A stretch of DNA of 64,000 nt from Alicyclobacillus shizuokensis NBRC 103103 (GTDB lineage Bacteria; Bacillota; Bacilli; Alicyclobacillales; Alicyclobacillaceae). The position numbers and the translations under genes were made by a program. The notes under the pieces were generated by a model. It was not told the origin of the DNA and did not search any database. It saw nothing but the letters and a program-made list of their open reading frames with translations. The number at the start of each line of letters is the position of its first letter. The stretch's first letter is position 1. This document shows, piece by piece, positions 16,200 to 25,650 of the stretch. Location of the stretch: NCBI RefSeq assembly GCF_001552255.1, contig NZ_BCQV01000014.1, positions 1 through 64,000 of the forward strand, written 5' to 3'.

Positions 16200-17237
16200 T
16201 TAGTGGAGCCACTGCGGGACGGCCCCCTCAATGGCCACCTCCTCAATCTCATGGCTGCGAGCCCGGCCCATCAACTCTTCTACTGCATGTGAAGGGTTTT
16301 TACCTTCGAACAGGACGGCGTGCAACGCGGAGGTGATGGGCATCTCCACTTCGCACTCCGCAGCCAGGGCCACCGCTACGCGGGTTGTCGTGACACCCTC
16401 GACTACCATGCCCACATGACGCAGCGACTCATCAAGCGTCATGCCACGGCCAATCATGCGCCCGGCCCGGAAATTGCGACTGTGTTGGCTGGTGCAGGTC
16501 ACAATCAGATCGCCGATCCCCGAAAGGCCAGCAAACGTCATGGCGGCCGCCCCCAGTCGCACCCCAAGTCGGATGATCTCCGCCATCCCTCGGGTCATCA
16601 AGGCGGCGCGGGCGTTGTCGCCAAACCCGAGCCCATCGGCCACTCCCACCGCCAGGGCGATGATGTTTTTGAGTGATCCGCCGATTTCCGCGCCCACAAT
16701 GTCGGGATTTGTGTAGACACGCAGGCTGCTGTTCATCAGCGCGTCCTGCAACTGCTCCGCGGTGGATCGGCATGTGGACGCCGCGACGATGGTGGTGGGC
16801 AAGCAGGCAATCACTTCTTCCGCGTGGCTGGGTCCTGTGATGGCACATACCCGCTCCGGCGGCCAACCCGTGAGGTCTTGCATCAAGGTGCTCATGCGAC
16901 GGTGACTGGCCGGATCGAACCCTTTGACAGCGTGCGCCAGCATGCATTCAGGCGGAAGCAAGGAACGCGTCGACACCAAAACCTCGGCCATCGCCGCCGA
17001 CGGCACCACATACAATACGATCTCGGCGCCCGCCAAGACGGACTCCAGATCCACCGAAGCACGGAGTCCCACCGGCAGCTCAGCCTCCCCGAGGTAACGG
17101 CGGTTCCGATGATGCTGATTGATCTCGTCGACCATACGGGCACACCGTGCCCAAAGGTATGTCTCATGTCCGTTGCGCGCGAACACCGCTGCCAGCGCTG
17201 TACCCCAACTACCTGCGCCCAGCACCGCGATTTTCAA
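16200..17237 (-). CDS. gpsA: Glycerol-3-phosphate dehydrogenase [NAD(P)+]
   Basis: GpsA reduces dihydroxyacetone phosphate to sn-glycerol-3-phosphate, the backbone for phospholipids. The 345-residue protein has the nucleotide fold MKIAVLGAGSWGTALAAV, the segment GPSHAEEV, catalytic lysines in AVKGFD and EIGGSLKNIIALAVG, and GDLIVTCTSQHSRNFR. The start is TTG at 17237, behind GGGGG. It follows plsY (acyltransferase using this product) by about 50 bases, so two successive lipid steps are together. Confidence 0.96.
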   Translation of the reverse strand: MKIAVLGAGSWGTALAAVFARNGHETYLWARCARMVDEINQHHRNRRYLGEAELPVGLRASVDLESVLAGAEIVLYVVPSAAMAEVLVSTRSLLPPECMLAHAVKGFDPASHRRMSTLMQDLTGWPPERVCAITGPSHAEEVIACLPTTIVAASTCRSTAEQLQDALMNSSLRVYTNPDIVGAEIGGSLKNIIALAVGVADGLGFGDNARAALMTRGMAEIIRLGVRLGAAAMTFAGLSGIGDLIVTCTSQHSRNFRAGRMIGRGMTLDESLRHVGMVVEGVTTTRVAVALAAECEVEMPITSALHAVLFEGKNPSHAVEELMGRARSHEIEEVAIEGAVPQWLH

Positions 17238-17291
17238 CGGCCATACCCCCTATCGCCTGCACGCCAGTGGTCGTAACGTCGGCTATCCCGT

Positions 17292-17885
17292 TCAGCCGCG
17301 CCTGCCAAAAATTTGATTTTCCTCCCGGCGCCACAACCGTCCGATGTTGGCGCGGTGACGATAAATGGACAGAACCGCAGCGGCACACGTGAAGAGAAAG
17401 ACGCCGATTTGCGGGTGGATAAGAACCACAAAGACGGGGGCCAACACCACAAATGTCAGCGCACCCAGGGAAACGAATCGAGTCAAGACGATGAGCGTCA
17501 GTGCGACGATACCGGCGCAGACTGTCGGCCATGGCAATAACAGAAGGTAGACGCCAATCGTCGTCGCTACCCCCTTGCCACCGCGCAGTCCAAAAAACAC
17601 AGGCCAGTTATGCCCCACGATGACGGCGAGGCCGGACAGATACAAAAACCATGGATTTCCGTGTCCCCATGCCTGAGCGATGAGTACCGCCACGACTCCC
17701 TTCAGAACATCGAGAACAAGAACGGTAACGCCCCACTTCAAGCCGAGGACGCGCAGTGTGTTGGTCGCTCCCGCGTTGCCGCTTCCGTGCTGGCGGATAT
17801 CAATTCGAGCCAACCAGCGGGCAATGAGCGTACTCGTTGAGATGGATCCAAGCAAGTACGCCACCAGAATGCTCAACACCAGCAC
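17292..17885 (-). CDS. plsY: Acyl-phosphate:glycerol-3-phosphate acyltransferase
   Basis: PlsY makes lysophosphatidic acid from acyl-phosphate and glycerol-3-phosphate in the membrane. The 197-residue protein has five membrane helices and the three family motifs: GSISTSTLIARW (motif 1), HGSGNAGATNTLRVLG (motif 1/2 region), and GHNWPVFFGLRGGKGVAT (motif 2/3). The GTG at 17885 follows GGAGGAA by 8 bases; the frame is open to 17915 but lacks a ribosome site there. The neighbours gpsA and der are the same as in several Bacilli and Clostridia. Confidence 0.94.
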   Translation of the reverse strand: MLVLSILVAYLLGSISTSTLIARWLARIDIRQHGSGNAGATNTLRVLGLKWGVTVLVLDVLKGVVAVLIAQAWGHGNPWFLYLSGLAVIVGHNWPVFFGLRGGKGVATTIGVYLLLLPWPTVCAGIVALTLIVLTRFVSLGALTFVVLAPVFVVLIHPQIGVFLFTCAAAVLSIYRHRANIGRLWRREENQIFGRRG

Positions 17886-18001
17886 GGTAAGATTCCTCCC
17901 CCATATCCCCTGCACTGAGCTATGCGCAGACGGCCCTATTCCCCGAGGCCACCTCTCTCAGCGGAGACATGCTGTTTCCCTACCTGTAGGATAGCATAGG
18001 T

Positions 18002-19315
18002 TCAACCACGTTCGCGCACACGCAGACGAATGGGCGTTCCCTCAAAACCAAACGCTTCCCGTAACCGGTTCTCAAGGTAGCGCTCGTATGAAAAATGCAT
18101 AATCTCCGCATTATTGACAAAAATCACGAACGTCGGCGGTTTGACCGCCACCTGTGTGGCATACAGGATTTTCAGCTTGCGCCCTTTGTCGGTCGGAGGT
18201 GGTACGGCCGCCACCGCATCCTGAATCACGCTGTTGAGTGTGGAGGTTGCCACGCGCATCGCATGCATCTCCGCCATTTCTCGGGCCAGCGGCAAAATCC
18301 GATGCACCCGTTGCCCCGTAAGCGCAGACACATACAGCACCGGAGCCCACTTCATGAACGGGAACACCTCGCGGACTTGGGCCGTGAATCGCTGAGCCGT
18401 CTTATCATCCTTATCGACAATGTCCCATTTGTTCACGATGAAGCCGATGGCGCACCCCGCGTCGAGCGCGTAGCCGGCAATTCGTTTATCCTGTTCCGCC
18501 AGCCCTTGCTTGCCATCGAGGACCACAAACGCCACTTCCGCCCTCTCAATGGCCCGCAGCGCCCGCAAGACGCTATACTTTTCCACGTCCTCATAGACTT
18601 TGCCGCGCCGTCGTATACCGGCCGTGTCCACGAGGATAAAGGAATTCTCGCCAGTATCGACGCGTGTATCGACCGCATCGCGAGTCGTTCCCGCCATATC
18701 ACTGACCATGACCCGCGTCTCGCCGACCAGAGCGTTGAGAAGCGACGACTTACCGACATTCGGCCGGCCAATGAAGGCCACACGAATGGCATCGTCCTCC
18801 TCCTCAGCCGGCGACGCGGTCGGCAGCTTAGTCAACACCTCATCCAACAGGTCTCCGGTACCACTGCCGTGTTCAGCAGAAATAGGAATAGGATGGCCGA
18901 AACCAAGTTCGTAGAAATCATAGGCGTGAACGTGGTGGTTGGGATGGTCCAGCTTGTTCACCGCCAGCACAACCGGCTTTCCGGACCTTCGCAGCAACTT
19001 GGCCACGTCCATGTCCGCGTAGGTGACGCCGTCGTGGCCGTCCACCACAAACACAATGACGTCCGCTTCGTCAATGGCCAGCTCTGCCTGCACGCGGATA
19101 AGGTTGACCATTTCATCCGCTTCGCCCAACTCGATCCCGCCCGTATCCATGAGGGCCAGCGAAATTCCATTCCATTCCATGCGCGCGTACAATCGGTCTC
19201 TTGTCACACCGGGCCTGTCTTCTACAATCGCGATGCGCTCGCCAAGCAGACGGTTGAACAAGGTCGACTTGCCCACGTTCGACCGTCCGACAATGGCGAC
19301 AACCGGCACAGCCAT
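18002..19315 (-). CDS. der: Ribosome-assembly GTPase Der (EngA)
   Basis: Der has two G domains in tandem and acts in maturation of the 50S subunit. The 437-residue protein shows GRSNVGKSTLFNRL and NKLD in the first domain, GRPNVGKSSLLNAL and NKWD in the second, and a C-terminal KH-like domain ending in PIRLRVRERG. The second ATG (19315) is chosen because the AAGGAG lies 7 bases before it and only 1 base before the first ATG at 19321. The radical-SAM gene DUF512 lies directly upstream. Confidence 0.97.
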   Translation of the reverse strand: MAVPVVAIVGRSNVGKSTLFNRLLGERIAIVEDRPGVTRDRLYARMEWNGISLALMDTGGIELGEADEMVNLIRVQAELAIDEADVIVFVVDGHDGVTYADMDVAKLLRRSGKPVVLAVNKLDHPNHHVHAYDFYELGFGHPIPISAEHGSGTGDLLDEVLTKLPTASPAEEEDDAIRVAFIGRPNVGKSSLLNALVGETRVMVSDMAGTTRDAVDTRVDTGENSFILVDTAGIRRRGKVYEDVEKYSVLRALRAIERAEVAFVVLDGKQGLAEQDKRIAGYALDAGCAIGFIVNKWDIVDKDDKTAQRFTAQVREVFPFMKWAPVLYVSALTGQRVHRILPLAREMAEMHAMRVATSTLNSVIQDAVAAVPPPTDKGRKLKILYATQVAVKPPTFVIFVNNAEIMHFSYERYLENRLREAFGFEGTPIRLRVRERG

Positions 19316-19352
19316 AACCATACTCCTTTTCTTGAGACGTAGCGGATGATCA

Positions 19353-20753
19353 TCAGGAAGACGCAGGCAGCGGCGACGGTATGCTCAGCCCGACATCCAT
19401 GTTTCTGAGCGTGGCTTCATACCGTCGACGCGGCGGCAACGCCTGGGTGAAGCCGAGCGTGCCGAACAGCAGCCCCCTGCCTGTGGCCGGGACCACCGTT
19501 ACCGGCTTCCCCAGTTTCCGCTCTAGCCGTTCGACCGTCCAATCGTCCAAAAAGACATCCTCTTCGTCCTTGAGCATAATGTCGGGCAACAGGACGGTAT
19601 CGAACCCGTCAATCTGTCCGGCCAATTGCTGGGCAATGTCCTGACCGGTCAACAGCCCGGTGACGGTCACATGGGGACCGTAAAAGTCGTTGACAATCGG
19701 AAACACCTCGGCGGTCAAACCCTCGATACCATCTAACCGAGACAAGGATTGACGAATCGTCTTCGCAGCGGAAACGGCTGTGACAACGGCCACTTTTCGC
19801 GACTGGCCGTTCATTCGTTTGGGCACATGCGGCCAGGCCTCTTCCAATTCATCGAGGAACGTGCGGATGACGCCGACACCGTTCTCCGTCTGGCCGAAGT
19901 CGTCATAGTACTCCGACGGCGGAACGTCCATTTCGGCCAGCACGTAAAATTCGTCCGCGGCATACACGAACGATGCATGCAGGCTGGGCCGCAACTTCTC
20001 TTGCCACGCCTGTACCTGCCTGATCACCTGCCGGGCTTCTTCTGGGGTGCATGGACGAAGCTTATGCAATCCCCGACGGTGCTTGGTTAAGCCAACCGGG
20101 ACCACCGACAGCGTGCGCACGGCCGGATAGAACGGATGCAGGTCGGCAATGGTACGATCCAACTCAGGGCCGTCGTTCCATTCGGGACACAGGACAATCT
20201 GCGTGTTCATCTCAATCCCGTGTTCGGCCAGGAAGGAGATCTGACGCAGAATCTCGCCCGACCGCTTGTTCGCTAGCATCCGTACACGGAGTTCAGGGTT
20301 GGTGGTGTGCACCGAAATGTTGAGCGGCGACATTTTCATGTCGACGATGCGCTGAAGTTCCTCATCCTTGACGTTGGTCAGCGTTACGAAGTTCCCGTGC
20401 AAAAACGACAGACGGTAGTCGTCATCGCGAACGTTGAGGGTCTCCCGCATGTTCTTCGGAATCTGGTCCACAAAGCAAAACACGCACTTATTGTGACACA
20501 ACCGTACGCGGTCCACCGTGGGATATTCAAAGTCCACGCCCAGCCCCTCGTCATAGTCCTTTTCCACTTCTAAAATCCACACTTCACCATTTGCCCGCTT
20601 GACTTCCAACTCCATGTCTTCGGTAGCGAGCGCATAGGACAAGTCGATAATATCTTGAATGGGTTGCCCATTGATTTTCACAATTTCATCGCCGGGAGCC
20701 AATTCCAACTCCTCGGCCAACGAATTTGGCCGCACTCTCGCGATGCGAGGCAT
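19353..20753 (-). CDS. DUF512 radical-SAM protein with N-terminal PDZ-like domain
   Basis: This 466-residue protein of the DUF512 family starts with a PDZ-like module (ARVRPNSLAEELELAPGDEI, about 1-50). A radical SAM domain follows with the cluster motif CHNKCVFC at about 88-95 and the DUF512 domain in the C-terminal half. Such proteins bind a 4Fe-4S cluster; the reaction is not known. The gene is regularly found beside der in Firmicutes, suggesting a link to ribosome or tRNA maturation (inference). It is 37 bases upstream of der, likely in one operon. Confidence 0.9.
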   Translation of the reverse strand: MPRIARVRPNSLAEELELAPGDEIVKINGQPIQDIIDLSYALATEDMELEVKRANGEVWILEVEKDYDEGLGVDFEYPTVDRVRLCHNKCVFCFVDQIPKNMRETLNVRDDDYRLSFLHGNFVTLTNVKDEELQRIVDMKMSPLNISVHTTNPELRVRMLANKRSGEILRQISFLAEHGIEMNTQIVLCPEWNDGPELDRTIADLHPFYPAVRTLSVVPVGLTKHRRGLHKLRPCTPEEARQVIRQVQAWQEKLRPSLHASFVYAADEFYVLAEMDVPPSEYYDDFGQTENGVGVIRTFLDELEEAWPHVPKRMNGQSRKVAVVTAVSAAKTIRQSLSRLDGIEGLTAEVFPIVNDFYGPHVTVTGLLTGQDIAQQLAGQIDGFDTVLLPDIMLKDEEDVFLDDWTVERLERKLGKPVTVVPATGRGLLFGTLGFTQALPPRRRYEATLRNMDVGLSIPSPLPASS

Positions 20754-20814
20754 CGTACCACTCCTGACTCGGAAGTTGTCATTATATCATTATGCTTGAT
20801 GTTGTCCAATCCGG

Positions 20815-21408
20815 TCAACTTAATGACACGGGCAAACCGGATCGGCCGCGGCGCCGTATGGCCAAGACGCAGTGGGTCAGCACGTGAATCAGGCTGCACA
20901 CAGCGATCACGGTCCACCATTGTCCTATGAGAGTGACCCAGGGTGCGTACGATAGCCACGGCGGCCGGCTTGGAACCTGTAAGAGCATGGCCAGTCCAGC
21001 TCCCATGATCTGTTCCTGTATGTCTCGTGTCATCGCGCTCATCACCCAGGCGCACACCATTCCCAACCACACACACATGGGGACCCCATGCCAGGTGCTG
21101 AATGGGTAATGCTCCCACATCCAGCGGCTCGCCCAGGCGGATACCCATGCACCGCATGCCAACGCAGAGAGCTTTGGATGGGCACGGAACAAAACGAGAC
21201 AGGTGCAGTACAGAAACAGGGCACTCGGCATGAGAAGCAGCCACGGACCTGGGGGGGTGAGCAACTGTACAAACACGGCAGCCAGGTTGACAAGGTACAG
21301 CATCCAGGCATGTTGGACACGATGCCGGCTGGAACTGAGCGCCGGGTACACAAGTTCCAATGTCAGAACCAACACACTCAGGATGATCACCACATGGACA
21401 TCGTTCAT
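20815..21408 (-). CDS. Polytopic membrane protein at the YphA position
   Basis: This 197-residue hydrophobic protein has about six membrane segments, for example VVIILSVLVLTLELVYP at the N-terminus and TLIGQWWTVIAVCSLIHVLT near the end. The ATG at 21408 is preceded by GGAGGA. Bacillus subtilis has yphA, a small sporulation-linked membrane protein gene, at this place between the S1-domain gene and der. The position and build agree, but I cannot confirm homology by eye. Tryptophan is frequent in the second half. Confidence 0.7.
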   Translation of the reverse strand: MNDVHVVIILSVLVLTLELVYPALSSSRHRVQHAWMLYLVNLAAVFVQLLTPPGPWLLLMPSALFLYCTCLVLFRAHPKLSALACGAWVSAWASRWMWEHYPFSTWHGVPMCVWLGMVCAWVMSAMTRDIQEQIMGAGLAMLLQVPSRPPWLSYAPWVTLIGQWWTVIAVCSLIHVLTHCVLAIRRRGRSGLPVSLS

Positions 21409-21519
21409 GCTCTCGTCCTCCGAACCCGTCGTCACCGTCACACACCAGGTCAACCAGCCGGCCCCCAGGGCCTGCACAGCAACATGTCTGCTGCTACATG
21501 GTAGTCTTTCCCTGGCAGC

Positions 21520-21553
21520 AAAAAAAAGACGCACAGCCATTGGCCATGCGCCG
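21520..21553 (-). terminator. Strong terminator after the S1-domain gene
   Basis: GGCGCATGGCC and GGCTGTGCGTC pair around AAT, with wobble pairs, and are followed by eight Ts on the minus strand. Confidence 0.85.
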
Positions 21554-21582
21554 GTATTAGGAATGCGAGACAAGCGACCTAC

Positions 21583-22743
21583 TCAGCGTTTGAACAAGTC
21601 GCCAAACAGATCTCCAAGGGTCGCTCCTGTCCCCGAATGAGTATCGTTGTGCCGGTCAAACAGACGGTCCGATTGACGCGAGCCGCTGCCAAGCGGATCA
21701 TTGCCTGCCTCCTTGATGGACAGCGAAATGCGCTGACGAGCTGGATCAAACGACAGGATTTTTACCTGAACTTCCTGTCCTGGGCTGAGTACATCCGCCG
21801 GATGGACCACATGCTGACGGGAGATCTGAGAGACATGAACCAATCCCTCCAAGCCCGGACGCAACTCCACAAAAGCTCCAAAATCCACGAGTCGTTTCAC
21901 CGTGCCGGTCACCACGTCGCCCTCATGGAACTCATCGATGTAGCGCTCCCACGGGCTCGGCTCGGCTTCCTTCATGGACAATGAAATGCGTCCAGCCTCC
22001 GGATCCACCCGCAGAATCTTGACCCGGACCTTGTCTCCCTTCTTGACGACCTCCGCAGGGTCATCCACGTGATGCCATGCCAATTCGGAGATGTGCACCA
22101 AGCCGTCCACGCCTCCGACATCCACGAACACACCGAAGCTGGTCAACCGCTGAACGGTACCCTCAACCACCGCCCCTGTTTCGAGAGAGCGCATGATGTT
22201 TTGTACCTGCGCCTGATGCTCGTCGTCCAGGACAGCTTTGCGCGACAGCACCAACTTGTTGTTTTCGGGATCGATTTCGATGACGCGGACCCGGATGGTC
22301 TTATTCTTAAACTCACTCAGGTCTTCGACAAAGTGTCGGTCAACCAATGAGGCCGGAATGAATGCGCGCACGCCGACGTCGGCTACCAGACCGCCCTTCA
22401 CCACGTCTTTGACCACCACATCGAACGCCTCGTTGCTCTCATACTTGTGGAGAAGTTCGTCCCAAGCATCGGCGGCATCCGCGTCCCGCTTGGACAGGAC
22501 AACAACTTCCGAGTCCTCGTCAATTTTCAGCACCTTCGTCCGAACCGTGTCCCCCACAGCAACGACTTCACTGGGATGATCAATACGCAACGCGGACAAT
22601 TCACGGATGGGGATGATGCCTTCAAATTTATATCCGATATCTACAGACACCTTTTTGTCGTCAACGGCGGTTACGGTCCCACTGACGACGTCCCCCGGCT
22701 GCAGAGCAGCAGTATTCAACATTTCCTGAAGATCCTCAGACAT
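21583..22743 (-). CDS. S1 RNA-binding-domain protein (YpfD/RpsA-like)
   Basis: This 386-residue protein is made of four S1 domains (about 17-85, 103-170, 190-257 and 276-342). Typical strands are GLVHISELAW and LEGLVHVSQISRQHVVHPAD. It is the Gram-positive counterpart of ribosomal protein S1, shorter than the six-domain Escherichia coli form, and is not always essential. The start ATG at 22743 lies behind GAGGAGGGC. It has its own promoter (22842-22869) and terminator. The neighbours plsC and cmk are conserved in Bacilli. Confidence 0.92.
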   Translation of the reverse strand: MSEDLQEMLNTAALQPGDVVSGTVTAVDDKKVSVDIGYKFEGIIPIRELSALRIDHPSEVVAVGDTVRTKVLKIDEDSEVVVLSKRDADAADAWDELLHKYESNEAFDVVVKDVVKGGLVADVGVRAFIPASLVDRHFVEDLSEFKNKTIRVRVIEIDPENNKLVLSRKAVLDDEHQAQVQNIMRSLETGAVVEGTVQRLTSFGVFVDVGGVDGLVHISELAWHHVDDPAEVVKKGDKVRVKILRVDPEAGRISLSMKEAEPSPWERYIDEFHEGDVVTGTVKRLVDFGAFVELRPGLEGLVHVSQISRQHVVHPADVLSPGQEVQVKILSFDPARQRISLSIKEAGNDPLGSGSRQSDRLFDRHNDTHSGTGATLGDLFGDLFKR

Positions 22744-22841
22744 CCGAAGCCCTCCTCATGTGACCACAGAACTTTATATAGTACTCTCGATTCCCGACCG
22801 CAGCGGCGAAAACCGAGCCATACGCGACGAATGGATGATCC

Positions 22842-22869
22842 ATAGTATGCGGCTTCCCTTTCTGGTCAA
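22842..22869 (-). promoter_or_regulatory. SigA-type promoter of the S1-domain gene
   Basis: TTGACC (22869-22864) and TACTAT (22847-22842) are separated by 16 bases on the minus strand, about 100 bases before the start codon. Confidence 0.6.
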
Positions 22870-22897
22870 TGCCCCATGCAAAACCCGTCGCGGAACC

Positions 22898-23497
22898 TCA
22901 AGCATGCCCCTCGTTCAGCAGCTCCTGGATGCTGGACATCAGCTTCTCCAACAAGGTCTCATTGCTATCATCGGCCTCTGGCAACAATGGACGACCAAAG
23001 CGAACGGTCAGCGGTTGTCGGAAGCGATAGGGGCCCACGATAGCCACCGGAACAATCGGGCAACCGGCCCGCCGTGCGATAAACGCCACCCCCGTCAATC
23101 CCTTGCCCAGACGCCCATCCTTGGACCGGTGCCCCTCCGGAAAGATGACCAGACATCCCCCCTTTTTGGGCACCGAAACAGCGTACTTGACGGCGGTGGT
23201 GTCACGAAGACCGCGACGAACGGGAAAACCTCCGAGCCATCGCAGAAAAGCGCCGATAGGACGGATTTTGAACAGTTCTGCCTTGGCCATGAACTGCACG
23301 TGGCGGTGCGTGCATATCCCAATCACGGGCGGATCCAAATTGCTGATGTGATTGGACGCCAAGATCAGCGGCCCTGTACTCGGTATGTTGTCCGCGCCCA
23401 CGATGCGAAACCGGTACGTCACACGGAAGAAGCTCGTCACTATCACGCGTGCGACGCGAAACCAGAATGTGCGCGTGGGGTCGTCCGTTCTACTCAT
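22898..23497 (-). CDS. plsC: 1-acyl-sn-glycerol-3-phosphate acyltransferase
   Basis: PlsC adds the second acyl chain to form phosphatidic acid at the inner membrane face. The 199-residue protein has the catalytic motif SNHISNLDPP, the glycerol-phosphate motif VIFPEGHRSKDG and PIVPVAIVG. The ATG at 23497 overlaps the end of cmk by 8 bases, so the two are probably coupled. Together with plsY and gpsA this window holds most steps from dihydroxyacetone phosphate to phosphatidic acid, except plsX. Confidence 0.94.
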   Translation of the reverse strand: MSRTDDPTRTFWFRVARVIVTSFFRVTYRFRIVGADNIPSTGPLILASNHISNLDPPVIGICTHRHVQFMAKAELFKIRPIGAFLRWLGGFPVRRGLRDTTAVKYAVSVPKKGGCLVIFPEGHRSKDGRLGKGLTGVAFIARRAGCPIVPVAIVGPYRFRQPLTVRFGRPLLPEADDSNETLLEKLMSSIQELLNEGHA

Positions 23498-24167
23498 GCA
23501 CGACTTGCTCCACAATCTCGAGAATCTCCGCCACGACCTCCTCTACCGAACGCCCTGTCGAATCCACATGTCGGGCATCCTGGGCCGGACAAAGCGGCGC
23601 AACTGCCCGTGATGCATCCAAACGGTCACGCTCCTCAATTGAGCGCGCCAAATCCTCGTGCGACACGGCGAAGCCCTGATCTTCCAGTTCTTTACGGCGC
23701 CTGCGCACCCTTTCGTCCAGGCTCGCCGTTAGAAAGATTTTGACGTCAGCGTCTGGGAGGACGACTGTCCCAATGTCCCGACCGTCCATGACGACGGCAT
23801 GCTCTTTACTGAATTCTTGCTGCAACTGTGTGAGCAGTTGACGCACCCGCGGCTGGGCCGCCACCCGCGAGACCTTGGCCGACACCTCGGGAGACCGCAG
23901 ATAAGGAGTGACGTCCTCTCCATCCACAAACACGGCCAGCGTCCCCGATGACGACTCCCCGATGGACAGTGAGTGGCTATGCAACAGCTGCATCAACCCC
24001 GCCTCATCGTCGACATTCACACCGTGTTGATCCGCCAGCCACGCCACAGCGCGATACATCGCCCCTGTATCCAGGTAGAGAATCCCAAGCTGCTGCGCGA
24101 CGGCCTTGGCCACTGTGCTCTTTCCGGCGCCTGCCGGTCCATCAATGGCGATAGCCATACGACTCAT
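23490..24167 (-). CDS. cmk: Cytidylate kinase
   Basis: Cmk phosphorylates CMP and dCMP. The protein of about 225 residues begins MAIAIDGPAGAGKSTVAKAV (P-loop), followed by LDTGAMYRA and the CMP-binding segment VMDGRDIGTVVLPDADVKIF; the short lid is RRRRKELEDQG. The start could be ATG at 24167, TTG at 24173 or ATG at 24158; AGGGG lies closest to the TTG. Its downstream neighbours plsC and the S1-domain gene form the conserved cmk-plsC-rpsA block of Firmicutes. Confidence 0.95.
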   Translation of the reverse strand: MSRMAIAIDGPAGAGKSTVAKAVAQQLGILYLDTGAMYRAVAWLADQHGVNVDDEAGLMQLLHSHSLSIGESSSGTLAVFVDGEDVTPYLRSPEVSAKVSRVAAQPRVRQLLTQLQQEFSKEHAVVMDGRDIGTVVLPDADVKIFLTASLDERVRRRRKELEDQGFAVSHEDLARSIEERDRLDASRAVAPLCPAQDARHVDSTGRSVEEVVAEILEIVEQVVHE

Positions 24168-24238
24168 ACGCAAATAAACCCCTATGATTCCGTCTTGGCC
24201 TTGCTGCCAATACGTCTTTTTCCAGCGTCCGAGAACAA

Positions 24239-24264
24239 GAAAAGCAGGCCAACGCCCGCTTTTC
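24239..24264 (-). terminator. Intrinsic terminator upstream of cmk
   Basis: GAAAAGCGGGC and GCCTGCTTTTC pair around GTTG on the minus strand and run into TTGTTC. It closes the transcript of the 24400-24900 gene, so cmk needs its own promoter in the remaining 70 bases. Confidence 0.7.
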
Positions 24265-24399
24265 GTAAGCCCTCACCGAGCCATTCTCTATGCCTCGTTT
24301 GACACTATAGGTTAAGACGCACGACAGCGCGAGCGGGTAACTGTAGCGCTATACCAGTAACCATATAGTAGCATAGGGAATCGACGGTACGCAATGGAC

Positions 24400-24900
24400 C
24401 TACACCGTGAACTTTGCAATCGGCAGATGGACACGTGGTTGGTCTGGCCCCAACGTCGCGGTCCAGCCGGGAGCCGGCGTCAGCAGCCGGGGATTGTTCT
24501 GGTCCACCTTGACGGTCAAACTGTGATCCAATGTTGGTGCGTACAGCGTGATTTGGTCTCCCTCGTGTAGTTGGAGCGACCACGAGGCCCGCTCAAACAC
24601 CCCTACCAACCGGCCGTTACAAAAGACCTGAATGGGCGCATCGAGGGAAGTCTCAGGCGACAAGTACAGCGTGATGGTGGCATGCTCCGTCGCTACACTG
24701 GCCGGGACCACCTCGCTCGGCATCTGGACGAATCGGTCGGCCGCCGCATCCAGATGCTCACGCAGGAAAGGCAGCCGGCCCGCTGCCTGGACCGCCAGCA
24801 GAAAGGTCAGGCAACCTGCACACACAGGCAGCAACACGCCATCCGTGCGCGCCACCAGGTCTTGCAATCGCCGGGTCCATGTCTCGCCAGCCATCGGCAT
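24400..24900 (-). CDS. Single-pass membrane protein, unknown function
   Basis: This 166-residue protein has a short cytoplasmic start, one membrane helix at about 22-41 (VLLPVCAGCLTFLLAVQAA), and an extracytoplasmic part rich in beta strands (ITLYLSPETSLDAPIQVF, GDQITLYAPTLDHSLTVKV). No family was recognised. The ATG at 24900 has AGGAG 7 bases upstream. It lies between the PilZ gene and cmk, in the place of ypfB in Bacillus subtilis, but is longer. The ending PRVHLPIAKFTV lacks charged tail residues. A role in spores or the envelope is possible from context only. Confidence 0.7.
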   Translation of the reverse strand: MPMAGETWTRRLQDLVARTDGVLLPVCAGCLTFLLAVQAAGRLPFLREHLDAAADRFVQMPSEVVPASVATEHATITLYLSPETSLDAPIQVFCNGRLVGVFERASWSLQLHEGDQITLYAPTLDHSLTVKVDQNNPRLLTPAPGWTATLGPDQPRVHLPIAKFTV

Positions 24901-24964
24901 CCCTCCACTCCTAGGATATGCCTCTCACCGGCGGGACATGCCGAACTCACAGGCACGCCAACCC

Positions 24965-25603
24965 CTACATCAATGCCCTTTGCCGTTGAAATGTGTATTG
25001 AATGATGCGTTGGCGAACCGCCTCTTTGATGCTGGTGAACGCCATGGAAGCCACCGCGTACCCCGCTTCGTTACGATCCGAAACCCGGACTACGTGGCAT
25101 TGAGCATCTATCGCGAACTGATTGGTTGGCAAGGCAAAGAAGACTCGAACTATCATTCCAGGCTGGAGACGGACCTGCCTCGGGACCAGCAGCGCCAGTC
25201 CACCGCCGCTGATGTCGCGGGTAAATACATCGTCGATTCGCTTGTGCTCCCCATCCGTCCACTCCAACCGGACCGGGATATCGGCCGGCACACGAAGGAA
25301 TTCTCGTCGTTGCTGACGAATGATTTCGTCTCGCCTTGGCGCCCGAATCTCCCAGGATGGCAACGCGCCTTCCTTCCTTCCTATGACCTCTCCGGCAAAG
25401 GTATACAACGCGCCATCCTTTCCCTGGTACTCCATCCATACTTTACGGTGCATAGCCAGTTGCAGCGGCGGTTGACCCTCCTCAGGTATCGGATTGTCCA
25501 CCAGCCAATAAGTATCTGTCAGGTCGAGCAATTTGCACAGATAGTGTGGTTGATCAGGCTGTTCGCGAATCCGTAGCCACTGCCCCACCACAGGCGGCTT
25601 CAT
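24965..25603 (-). CDS. PilZ-domain flagellar brake protein (YpfA/YcgR-like)
   Basis: This 212-residue protein has an N-terminal YcgR-like domain (about 1-95) and a C-terminal PilZ domain. The cyclic-di-GMP binding motifs are visible: RREFLRVPAD (RxxxR) and DISGGGL (D/NxSxxG). In Bacillus subtilis the homolog DgrA/YpfA slows flagellar motility when cyclic-di-GMP rises. The ATG at 25603 starts MKPPVVGQWLRI. It follows ypeB by about 120 bases on the same strand. Confidence 0.88.
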   Translation of the reverse strand: MKPPVVGQWLRIREQPDQPHYLCKLLDLTDTYWLVDNPIPEEGQPPLQLAMHRKVWMEYQGKDGALYTFAGEVIGRKEGALPSWEIRAPRRDEIIRQQRREFLRVPADIPVRLEWTDGEHKRIDDVFTRDISGGGLALLVPRQVRLQPGMIVRVFFALPTNQFAIDAQCHVVRVSDRNEAGYAVASMAFTSIKEAVRQRIIQYTFQRQRALM

Positions 25604-25650
25604 TCACTCCACCCCCCCCACTTCTATAATAAGACAAGTAGCACAGGCGT

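Noticed and set aside
18095-19342. A 415-codon open frame on the plus strand opposite der
   Set aside because: It mirrors der codon by codon, has no ribosome site and its translation looks like no protein family; high G+C makes such antisense frames common.
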